Positions 1-5,701 of a stretch of DNA of 5,701 nucleotides are shown one piece after another (the first letter of the stretch is position 1; each line of letters starts with the position of its first letter). This DNA is from Verrucomicrobiota bacterium. GTDB lineage: Bacteria; Verrucomicrobiota; Verrucomicrobiia; Chthoniobacterales; UBA10450. The stretch lies in NCBI GenBank assembly GCA_003219355.1, contig QHOQ01000125.1, positions 1 through 5,701 of the forward strand, read 5' to 3'. Both the position numbers and the translations under genes were made by a program. The notes under the pieces were generated by a model, which saw nothing but the letters and a program-made list of their open reading frames with translations, was not told where the DNA came from and ran no database searches.

Positions 1-1
1 G

Positions 2-886
2 ATCCTGTTGACACGAGGGCCGTCACGAAATTCCCCGTTCACGATTCCGATGCTAATCAGCAACATGGCGAGCGGACTTATCTCGATGGAGTACGGGCTG
101 CGGGGCCCGAACATGTGCATTGTTACCGCCTGCGCCACATCGAACAACGCAATCGGAGAATCCTGGCGGATCATCAAATTCGGTGACGCTGATGTCTTCC
201 TCGCGGGGGGGGCAGAGGCTTCAGTTGTCGCGATTGGTCTAGCCGGATTTTCAGCAATGAAGGCGCTTAGTACCCGCAATGAGGAACCTGAACGGGCTTC
301 CCGGCCGTTCGATCGCGACCGCGATGGTTTTGTCATGAGCGAAGGCGCAGGCATCCTAGTCGTGGAAGAACTCGAACATGCGAAGGCGCGTGGCGCCAAG
401 ATATACTGTGAACTTACCGGCTATGGACTTTCTTCGGACGCCTATCACATGACCGCGCCGCCACCAGACGGCGAAGGTGCGGCACGCGCTATGCAATTGG
501 CGCTCGAACATGCACGTATTTCTCCCGGCAAGGTTGATTACATCAACGCCCATGCAACCTCTACCGATATCGGCGATATTTGCGAGACCCGCGCGATTAA
601 GAAGGTCTTCGGCGAACACGCCTCCAAAGTTTCCATCAGCTCTACTAAATCGATGACGGGCCATTTGTTAGGCGGGGCCGGTGGTGTGGAAATGGCCGCG
701 TGCGCGCTGGCGATCCGCGATTCCGTGATTCCGCCCACTATCAATCTAGAAAATCCGGGCGATGAATGCGACCTTGATTACACGCCTAATGTTGCAAAAG
801 AAAAGAAAGTGCGTGTCGTGGTAAACAATTCATTTGGTTTCGGCGGCCACAACGCCACCCTTGTCGCGACCGCATTCGAAGACTAG
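2..886 (+). CDS. fabF: 3-oxoacyl-[acyl-carrier-protein] synthase II (FabF), 5'-truncated by the window edge
   Basis: Condensing enzyme of type II fatty acid synthesis: it extends acyl-ACP by two carbons using malonyl-ACP, in the cytoplasm. Numbering from the TTG at 8, the thiolase-fold catalytic set is complete: Cys42 in TACATS, His182 in NAHATST, Lys214 and His219 in STKSMTGHLLG. The Cys-His and Cys-His spacings (140 and 177 residues) equal those of E. coli FabF (C163, H303, H340). RDRDGFVMSEGAG, SSDAYHMTAPP and the C-terminal NNSFGFGGHNA are also typical. The frame is open to base 2 and TTG 8 lies inside the conserved LLTRGP..SPF segment, so it is not a start; about 120 N-terminal residues are missing compared with a roughly 410-residue family length. 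The stop is TAG at 884-886. An eight-G run at 205-212 encodes the normal AGG motif. Upstream partners such as acpP cannot be seen. FabB or another KAS family member is less likely, given the strong FabF match. Confidence 0.93.
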   Translation: MLLTRGPSRNSPFTIPMLISNMASGLISMEYGLRGPNMCIVTACATSNNAIGESWRIIKFGDADVFLAGGAEASVVAIGLAGFSAMKALSTRNEEPERASRPFDRDRDGFVMSEGAGILVVEELEHAKARGAKIYCELTGYGLSSDAYHMTAPPPDGEGAARAMQLALEHARISPGKVDYINAHATSTDIGDICETRAIKKVFGEHASKVSISSTKSMTGHLLGGAGGVEMAACALAIRDSVIPPTINLENPGDECDLDYTPNVAKEKKVRVVVNNSFGFGGHNATLVATAFED

Positions 887-971
887 ATGCTCTGGCGCGT
901 AGAGGATTATGGCCGGCTCGCTGAAAAATGAGTTGGCGTTTGCCGGATGGCGCGGCAGCTTTTGATTCCGT
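887..971. other. fabF to tRNA-Gly intergenic spacer
   Basis: These 85 bases separate the fabF stop from the tRNA. I see no stem followed by a T-run, and no convincing -35/-10 pair. TTGGCG at 933-938 is the nearest -35-like hexamer but has no good -10 at 16-18 bases. The tRNA may therefore be read from an unrecognised promoter here or as part of the fabF transcript. A 14-codon frame (887-931) begins directly after the fabF stop in the same frame; it is too short to call a gene. Confidence 0.5.
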
Positions 972-1042
972 GCGGGCATAGCTTAATGGTAAAGTTCCAG
1001 CCTTCCAAGCTGGCCATGCGGGTTCGATTCCCGTTGCCCGCT
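972..1042 (+). tRNA. tRNA-Gly (anticodon UCC)
   Basis: A full cloverleaf can be drawn by hand. The acceptor stem is GCGGGCA (972-978) with TGCCCGC (1035-1041), all seven pairs Watson-Crick, and the discriminator is T1042, usual for bacterial glycine tRNAs. The D stem is 981-984 with 992-995 around a loop containing GG. The anticodon stem is CCAGC (997-1001) with GCTGG (1009-1013); the loop CTTCCAA carries anticodon TCC at 1004-1006, which reads GGA and GGG. There is a four-base variable loop, then T stem GCGGG/CCCGT around TTCGATT. CCA is not encoded, so it must be added after transcription. The last two bases overlap the stop codon of pgsA on the opposite strand. No terminator is evident downstream. 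Confidence 0.97.
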
Positions 1043-1619
1043 ATTGATCCGGCGCGATCAGTTCCCGGTTCCGCCACGTAAAGCCAAGACCGGAATAAAT
1101 CGTCAGTGCTACGGTAATCCATACCAAGACCGGACCGGCTTCGTGCCAGGCCCGCATCCACCATGCCGTTGTTTCACCCGCATAGCGCAATTCGTCTGCT
1201 GAAAGAAGGGCAAGAAAAAAAATAATGGTGATGATTTGCCACGAGGTTTTCTGTTTGCCAAGCCGTTCCGCTGGAAGAACTCGTCCTTGGGCGCTTGCCA
1301 TCAGACGCAGACCCGTGATCAAAAAATCGCGTGCCACCACCGTCGTGGCTGCCCACGCCGGCACAGCTTTGAGAGGGACCAACGAAATAAACGCCGCTGC
1401 CATCATGATCTTGTCCACGAGGGGATCCATTAATTTGCCAAAATTCGTGATGACCCCGTAACGCCGGGCGATTTCTCCATCGATAAAATCCGTTAAGCCC
1501 GCGATGAGAAAAATGATAAGCGCCGATGTGCGTGCGTAATGCCACGAGGAGTTTAACGCCAAAACAAAAAGAACCGTGAGCAGCAGTCGGCTAAGCGTTA
1601 GACGATTCGCCCAGTTCAT
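1041..1619 (-). CDS. pgsA: CDP-diacylglycerol--glycerol-3-phosphate 3-phosphatidyltransferase
   Basis: Integral membrane enzyme that makes phosphatidylglycerol phosphate from CDP-diacylglycerol and glycerol 3-phosphate, the committed step to phosphatidylglycerol and cardiolipin. The 192-residue product has the CDP-alcohol phosphotransferase signature D-x2-DG-x2-AR-x8-G-x3-D-x3-D at residues 44-69 (D44, D47, G48, A51, R52, G61, D65, D69), with all four metal-binding aspartates. The PgsA-type RDFLITGLR (97-105) and GKQKT (121-125) follow. Hydrophobic stretches near 10-22, 33-43, 72-96, 127-141 and 161-178 fit a multi-span protein. The start is ATG at 1619, giving MNWANRLTLSR, the usual family N-terminus; the open frame upstream to 1724 lies inside moaE and matches nothing of PgsA. 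The ATG overlaps the moaE stop (ATGA), with a distant GAGG about 13 bases upstream, suggesting translational coupling. The TAG stop (1041-1043) shares two bases with the convergent tRNA. Confidence 0.92.
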   Translation of the reverse strand: MNWANRLTLSRLLLTVLFVLALNSSWHYARTSALIIFLIAGLTDFIDGEIARRYGVITNFGKLMDPLVDKIMMAAAFISLVPLKAVPAWAATTVVARDFLITGLRLMASAQGRVLPAERLGKQKTSWQIITIIFFLALLSADELRYAGETTAWWMRAWHEAGPVLVWITVALTIYSGLGFTWRNRELIAPDQ

Positions 1620-2053
1620 TTCGCTGTAACCGCCTCGCTCTGCGAGGCGCGGCGCAGACTCTCGACCATAAATCGCGGGCGCTTCCAGATTGGCACCTTT
1701 TTCTTTAGCTCGTCCACAATCCACTTGCTCGCCTCGAAAGCAGCCGCGCGATGCTGCGCACTAACTTGGAGAAATAATGATGGCTCGCCAGTGGGCACGA
1801 AACCGATCCGATGATGAGCCACAACTTTCTTCAACTGAAACTTCTCCCCCGCATCCTCTGCGACTAATCGCAGTTGATGTTCGGCCATCACCATATGCGC
1901 TTCGTAATCGATGCCCTCTATCTCGCGCCCATCCTCGACCTCGCGAACGACGCCCCAAAAGACAACCACAGCACCGGCGGCAGGATCAACCTCGTCGCCT
2001 AGCGCTTTAAGCTGCGCTTTCTTGACCAAAACTTCGCAAACCAGATTTGCCAT
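1616..2053 (-). CDS. moaE: molybdopterin synthase catalytic subunit
   Basis: Large subunit of molybdopterin synthase. With thiocarboxylated MoaD it puts the two dithiolene sulfurs onto cyclic pyranopterin monophosphate, in the cytoplasm. The 145-residue product matches the family length (E. coli 150). Recognisable segments are GAVVVFWGVVR (27-37), DYEAHMVMAE (49-58), HHRIG (80-84), VSAQHRAAAFEA (97-108) and LKKKVPIWKR (116-125). Lys117 and Lys124 align with the E. coli active-site lysines 119 and 126. I chose ATG 2053 (MANLVCEV); a TTG three codons upstream at 2062 would add MKH and cannot be excluded. The ribosome site is weak in either case (GAAG very close to the ATG). The TGA stop overlaps the pgsA start. 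No moaD adjoins it: the next gene upstream is gnd, divergently oriented. Confidence 0.92.
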   Translation of the reverse strand: MANLVCEVLVKKAQLKALGDEVDPAAGAVVVFWGVVREVEDGREIEGIDYEAHMVMAEHQLRLVAEDAGEKFQLKKVVAHHRIGFVPTGEPSLFLQVSAQHRAAAFEASKWIVDELKKKVPIWKRPRFMVESLRRASQSEAVTAK

Positions 2054-2118
2054 ATGCTTCAATTGTTCGCTACAGTGAGTTGGCTCTGCTTCGAGCTGCT
2101 AGAGAAGAAGATATTAAA
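2054..2118. promoter_or_regulatory. Divergent intergenic region carrying the moaE-pgsA and gnd promoters
   Basis: These 65 bases lie between the diverging starts of moaE and gnd, so promoters for both directions should lie here or just inside the opposite gene. The best rightward guess is TTGTTC (2063-2068) with a poor TCTGCT (2085-2090) at 16 bases; I do not consider it established, and I find no better leftward pair. No clear operator palindrome is seen. The moaE ATG and a rightward ATG meet back to back in CATATG (2051-2056). The AGAAGAAG at 2103-2110, eight bases before the gnd ATG, is a plausible weak ribosome site. Confidence 0.4.
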
Positions 2119-3603
2119 ATGAGCGCGAATCAATGTGATATTGGAATCATTGGCCTGGCTGTCATGGGCGAAAACCTCGCCCTCAACATGGAATCGAAAG
2201 GATTCTCCGTCGCCGTATTCAATCGCACGACTGAAGTCACGGAGAAATTCGCAAGCGGACGCGCCAAAGCAAAAAACATCCAATCGACGCGCACAATGGA
2301 AGAATTCGTCGCTGCGCTGAAAAAACCACGCAAAGCCATGATCATGGTGAAAGCGGGAGCGCCGGTGGACGCGGTTATCAGTCAACTCGCGCCGCTGGTC
2401 GAAAAGGGTGATGTCATCATCGATGGCGGAAATTCTCTTTTCACCGACACCCAAAGGCGCGGCAAAGAACTAGGGGACGGCGGAATTCATTTCGTCGGTT
2501 GCGGGGTCTCGGGCGGCGAAGAAGGCGCACTCAAAGGCCCGTCGCTTATGCCGGGCGGCTCGCGCGAATCGTGGGAAATCATCGCGCCCATTTTTCGCAA
2601 GATTGCGGCGCAAGTCGATGGCGAGCCGTGTTGTCGTTACATGGGACCGGACGGCGCCGGCCATTACGTCAAGATGGTGCACAACGGCATCGAGTACGGC
2701 GATATTCAATTGATTTGCGAGGCCTATGCAATCCTCAAGGACATTGCGGAGATGGACGCTGCACAACTTGCCGAGACTTTCGCGGAATGGAACAAAGGCG
2801 AACTCGACAGTTATCTCATTGAGATCACATCCCAAATATTTCGAAAGATCGATCCCGAGACCGGCGAGCCGCTGGTCGATCGGATCCTCGACAAGGCTGG
2901 CCAGAAGGGAACCGGCATCTGGACACTTCAATTCGCCATCAAACAATCTGTCGTCATTTCGACAATTAACGCAGCCGTGGAGGCGCGCGTTATCTCGTCG
3001 AGGAAAGAAGAGCGCGTTGCTGCGTCGAAGATCCTGCCGCAACCGAGGGCGCGAAAGCTTAGAGGCAACCGGGCGCGCCTCGTCAATGCAGTGCGTGACG
3101 CGCTTTATGCGTCCAAAATTGTTTCTTATGCGCAGGGGATGGAGCTTCTTCGTGCAGCAAGCAGTGAATACAAGTGGAACCTCAACCTTAGCGACATCGC
3201 CACTATCTGGCGAGGCGGCTGCATCATTCGCGCGAAATTTCTCAATCGTATTGTAGAGGCGTATCGGCGCGATCCTGCCTTGCATAATCTCCTGCTCGAT
3301 CGCTATTTCACGAGGATCCTTCGGAAGACGCAGCGCAACTGGCGTGTCGCCGTTTCAACAGCTATCAAGCATGGCGTAGCCGTTCCTGCGTTTTCCGCGT
3401 CGCTCGCTTATTTCGATAGTTATCGCCAGGCGCGACTTCCTGCCAATCTCTTGCAGGCACAGCGCGACTTTTTCGGTGCGCACACCTACGAGCGCATCGA
3501 TAAGCCGGGTGTCTTTCACACGGAGTGGATCGAGTCAGATCAAAAGCCATCCGAGAAACCGACCGAAGCAAAGACGCCAGCGCCCCATCACACGGGAGAG
3601 TAA
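2119..3603 (+). CDS. gnd: 6-phosphogluconate dehydrogenase, decarboxylating, with an altered substrate loop
   Basis: Cytoplasmic enzyme of the oxidative pentose phosphate pathway, converting 6-phosphogluconate and NADP+ to ribulose 5-phosphate, CO2 and NADPH. The product is 494 residues (E. coli 468). The Rossmann nucleotide loop is GIIGLAVMGENLALN (9-23), and NRT at 35-37 suits NADP(H). DGGNS is at 102-106, GVSGGEEGALKGPS at 129-142 and KMVHNGIEYGD at 185-195, with presumed catalytic Lys185 and Glu192 (family K183, E190). Arg290, Arg449 and His455 match the family substrate residues R287, R446 and H452. The family GTGKWT lysine, which contacts the substrate phosphate, is Ile267 here (GTGIWT), and the next residues to about 280 are also atypical. 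The C-terminus runs 24 residues past HTEW as a hydrophilic tail. ATG 2119 is chosen because the fold starts at once; in-frame TTG 2047 lies in moaE. It may be active with altered kinetics or be a divergent paralogue. Confidence 0.9.
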   Translation: MSANQCDIGIIGLAVMGENLALNMESKGFSVAVFNRTTEVTEKFASGRAKAKNIQSTRTMEEFVAALKKPRKAMIMVKAGAPVDAVISQLAPLVEKGDVIIDGGNSLFTDTQRRGKELGDGGIHFVGCGVSGGEEGALKGPSLMPGGSRESWEIIAPIFRKIAAQVDGEPCCRYMGPDGAGHYVKMVHNGIEYGDIQLICEAYAILKDIAEMDAAQLAETFAEWNKGELDSYLIEITSQIFRKIDPETGEPLVDRILDKAGQKGTGIWTLQFAIKQSVVISTINAAVEARVISSRKEERVAASKILPQPRARKLRGNRARLVNAVRDALYASKIVSYAQGMELLRAASSEYKWNLNLSDIATIWRGGCIIRAKFLNRIVEAYRRDPALHNLLLDRYFTRILRKTQRNWRVAVSTAIKHGVAVPAFSASLAYFDSYRQARLPANLLQAQRDFFGAHTYERIDKPGVFHTEWIESDQKPSEKPTEAKTPAPHHTGE

Positions 3604-3611
3604 TCTGAAAT

Positions 3612-3663
3612 GTAGGGACATCGCGCTGCGATGTCCGCAGCCGGAGCAGCGCGTCGTACCTAC
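3612..3663. repeat. 52-base imperfect palindrome between gnd and dnaE2 (REP-like or terminator-like)
   Basis: The element runs from GTAGG (3612-3616) to CCTAC (3659-3663). Two exclusive folds are possible. One is a perfect 9-base stem GGACATCGC (3616-3624) with GCGATGTCC (3628-3636) around a three-base loop. The other is a long hairpin pairing GTAGG with CCTAC and CGCGCTGC (3622-3629) with GCAGCGCG (3646-3653), with a partly mismatched middle. It fills nearly all of the 61-base gap between the convergent stops of gnd (3601-3603) and dnaE2 (3665-3667). No T-run follows either fold, so it is not a classic intrinsic terminator. Its form fits a dispersed intergenic palindromic repeat, but only one copy is visible here. 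Confidence 0.6.
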
Positions 3664-3664
3664 G

Positions 3665-5701
3665 TCAGTGAAAGTCGTGCGACTCGCTTCCGACGAATTC
3701 TTCGTGCGCGAGCGGTCGGATGTCGCGCGTTTTAATCAAAACAACGTTATCGGAATTCTGCACTTCGCCTTCGATGAGCAGAAATGCTTCTTCAGTGATC
3801 AAAAGACGAAACTGCTCAAACAAGTTTGGATCGACAATCGCATTTGAGACGCCGGTCTCATCTTCCAAGCTGATAAAAACAAATCCTTTCGCAGTGCCAG
3901 GACGCTGACGGCAAATCACGTTGCCGGCGATCTGGATTGTTGCACCGTGGCGCGCCTGCGCCAATTCGATTGCACGCCAAACATTCGGCAACCTTTCACG
4001 CAAAAGTTTCATCGGATGCGGGCCGGTGGTTAGGTTCATCGTTTCGTAATCGGCGCGCACACGCTCGGGCAGCGTCATTGGCACGAGCGGCGATCGCCTA
4101 ATCCGGGGAGGGCACGCGCCCTCGCGTGCTGTTTCCGGCGCCCTCGTCGGAAACTCTTCTGCATGAGTGAGTCTGTTTGGCAAAGTGTCGAATGCTGCCC
4201 TCCGCACGTATGTGCTACCCAGCAGATCGTCGTGCAATCCTTCCTCCACTTTCCACATCGCAGCGCGCCGATGATCCGCGAAACAATTGAGCGCCCCGAG
4301 CTCCGCCAGCGTCCGCAGTTCTTCCTTCGAAAGCAGCACGCGCCGCTTGAAATCGTCCAGTGAATCAAATTGTCGATCTTGCCGTTGCCGGACAAGTTCT
4401 TCCGCGTGTTCCTGCCGCAATCTGTTCACCATGCAAAATCCCAGCCGTACGGTGTCATCGGAAACAACTGCGCAGCGCCATGTCGATTTCTGCACACAAA
4501 CCGGTTGAACCTTCAGGTCGTGCCGCTGTGCATCTTTGACAATCGTCGACGGCGTGTAAAAACCCATCGGCTGATTGTTCAATAAACTTGCATAAAATTC
4601 TGGCGCGCGATGCACTTTTAGATACGCGCTGCCATACGCCAGAATGGCGAAACTGATCGCGTGCGATTCCGGAAATCCGTAAAGCGCAAACGACGAGATC
4701 GACTGAATGATTTTGTCGATCTGGTCAGGCGCGACGCCTTTTCGTTCCATCGCTGCGCGCAATTTCGTGCAGACCTTGTTCATCCGTTCTTCGGAACGAT
4801 GAAAACTCAGCGCGCGACGTAGCTCTTCCGCTTCATCGCCGGAAAAATCGGCCATCACCATTGCGATCTTGAGCATTTGCTCTTGAAACAATGGAACACC
4901 AAGCGTGCGCTTTAGCAGTGGCTTCAACCGATCATCGAAATAAGTCACCGGCTCTTTCCCAGCGCGACGCGCTAGGTACGGATGCACCATGTCACCCTGG
5001 ATCGGGCCTGGTCGGATGATCGCCACTTCGATCACGACATCATAAAAACATTCTGGTTTCATCCGTGGCAGCGTGGCCATTTGTGCGCGGCTCTCGATTT
5101 GAAAAACGCCGATCGTGTCTGCCTTCTGCATCCTCTCGAAGGTGGCCGTATCATCTTTTGGAATGTGCGCTAGATCGAGCGGGCGGCCGCGCTCACGGCA
5201 CAGCTCAAACGCGTCTTGCATCACCGACATCATCCCAAGCCCGAGCAGATCGACCTTCACGATGCCGAGGTCTTCGCAATCATCCTTGTCCCATTGCGCG
5301 ACGACGCGCCCCGGCATCGATGCGTTTTCCAGTGGCACAAACGAGCTCAGTCTGTTCTGACAAATAATCATCCCACCGGAATGTTGACCGAGATGACGTG
5401 GCAATCCGTAGATCGCTCGATACAAATTAATGAATGCCGGCATGCGTGGATGTTCTTTGGGCAAACCAGCCTGCTCAATTTGCGAAGTGAGATCTAGCGT
5501 GTGTGGAAAATCGCCGTTCGCGAAGAGATGCGAGAAGCGATCCAGAATGCTCGGGGAAAAATTTAATGCCTTGCCGATTTCGCGCGCGGCGCTTCGGCCA
5601 CGATAGGTGATAACATTTGCAGTCATGGCCGCGCCGTGTCTGCCATAACGCCGATAAATTTCCTGAATCACACTTTCTCTCCGATCGCCGCTCGGAAGAT
5701 C
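3665..5701 (-). CDS. dnaE2: Error-prone DNA polymerase III alpha-type subunit (DnaE2/ImuC), 5'-truncated by the window edge
   Basis: C-family polymerase for mutagenic lesion bypass, normally in the SOS-induced ImuA/ImuB/DnaE2 set. The frame is open to base 5701 and gives 678 residues; perhaps 370-400 N-terminal residues (PHP domain, start of palm) are missing. Numbering the fragment from 1: DLPSGDRRES opens it, in the palm just after where the paired catalytic aspartates lie; QWDKDDCEDLG with KVDLLGLGMM follows, where Asp151 should be the third catalytic aspartate; then GVFQIESRAQM (198-208), RPGPIQGDMVHPYL (230-243), PLFQEQ (270-275) and YGFPESHA (341-348). An OB-fold with RPGTAKGFVFISLEDETG fills about 588-665. 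These motifs and the C-terminal SHDFH favour DnaE2 over replicative DnaE1. GTG 5671 is internal, not a start. The stop is TGA at 3665-3667, converging on gnd. Its promoter and any LexA site, imuA or imuB lie outside the window. Confidence 0.93.
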   Translation of the reverse strand, partial: DLPSGDRRESVIQEIYRRYGRHGAAMTANVITYRGRSAAREIGKALNFSPSILDRFSHLFANGDFPHTLDLTSQIEQAGLPKEHPRMPAFINLYRAIYGLPRHLGQHSGGMIICQNRLSSFVPLENASMPGRVVAQWDKDDCEDLGIVKVDLLGLGMMSVMQDAFELCRERGRPLDLAHIPKDDTATFERMQKADTIGVFQIESRAQMATLPRMKPECFYDVVIEVAIIRPGPIQGDMVHPYLARRAGKEPVTYFDDRLKPLLKRTLGVPLFQEQMLKIAMVMADFSGDEAEELRRALSFHRSEERMNKVCTKLRAAMERKGVAPDQIDKIIQSISSFALYGFPESHAISFAILAYGSAYLKVHRAPEFYASLLNNQPMGFYTPSTIVKDAQRHDLKVQPVCVQKSTWRCAVVSDDTVRLGFCMVNRLRQEHAEELVRQRQDRQFDSLDDFKRRVLLSKEELRTLAELGALNCFADHRRAAMWKVEEGLHDDLLGSTYVRRAAFDTLPNRLTHAEEFPTRAPETAREGACPPRIRRSPLVPMTLPERVRADYETMNLTTGPHPMKLLRERLPNVWRAIELAQARHGATIQIAGNVICRQRPGTAKGFVFISLEDETGVSNAIVDPNLFEQFRLLITEEAFLLIEGEVQNSDNVVLIKTRDIRPLAHEEFVGSESHDFH

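Noticed and set aside
205..212. An eight-G run in fabF as a phase-variation tract or frameshift
   Set aside because: The reading frame is intact across it and encodes the conserved AGG motif; one run alone does not support phase variation in a housekeeping gene.
887..931. A 14-codon frame directly after the fabF stop, in the same frame
   Set aside because: FabF already ends with its normal C-terminus; the frame is too short and has no ribosome site of its own, so chance is the best explanation.
1043..1062. A hairpin TGATC/GATCA just after the tRNA as a possible terminator
   Set aside because: The stem is five perfect pairs plus a wobble and one outer pair, is coded within the pgsA C-terminus, and is not followed by a T-run.
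1620..1724. N-terminal extension of PgsA in the open frame upstream of ATG 1619
   Set aside because: The extension is shadow sequence of moaE; PgsA proteins begin at the MNxxNxLTLSR segment, and the ATGA overlap supports ATG 1619.
2470..3285. A long leftward open frame (271 codons) antisense to gnd
   Set aside because: It lies wholly inside the well-matched gnd frame and resembles no protein family; it reflects codon bias on the opposite strand.
3476..3847. A rightward open frame (123 codons) spanning the end of gnd, the palindrome and the end of dnaE2
   Set aside because: It overlaps two confident genes in other frames, crosses the palindromic spacer and shows no family features.
1..5701. 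CRISPR array, phage, insertion sequence, toxin-antitoxin or a new multi-gene system
   Set aside because: No direct repeats, transposase, integrase, phage or small paired genes are visible; every base outside short spacers belongs to a recognised housekeeping or SOS-type gene.

Overview
The window is ordinary bacterial chromosome of moderate GC content (mid-50s % by eye). It holds five protein genes and one tRNA, packed tightly, and no stretch longer than about 85 bases lacks a gene. Both edges fall exactly on GATC and both edge genes are cut there, so this looks like the insert of a Sau3AI/MboI-type library clone, not a natural unit. The protein flavour suggests a soil Verrucomicrobia relative, with Acidobacteria as the alternative. 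The cues are the FabF core with NAHATST, a DnaE2 with a DLPSGDRRE segment, and the overall look of Gnd and PgsA. This placement is from memory of the families and is only moderately secure.

Layout from left to right: (1) the C-terminal 70% of fabF (+); (2) an 85-base gap, then tRNA-Gly(UCC) (+); (3) a leftward pair, moaE then pgsA (-), joined by an ATGA stop/start overlap, with the pgsA stop codon running into the 3' end of the tRNA; (4) a 65-base divergent intergenic region; (5) gnd (+), 6-phosphogluconate dehydrogenase; (6) a 61-base convergent gap almost filled by a palindromic element; (7) the C-terminal two thirds of dnaE2 (-), an error-prone polymerase.

The genes do not form one pathway. 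FabF (fatty acid elongation) and PgsA (phosphatidylglycerol phosphate synthesis) both serve membrane lipid production. MoaE makes molybdopterin, Gnd supplies NADPH and ribulose 5-phosphate, and DnaE2 serves damage-induced mutagenic synthesis. I find no new multi-gene system, phage, insertion sequence or CRISPR array. The points most worth a second look are a non-conservative change at a substrate-contacting lysine of Gnd (Ile267) inside a block of unusual substitutions, the 52-base palindrome with two competing folds between gnd and dnaE2, and the tail-to-tail overlap of tRNA-Gly with pgsA.
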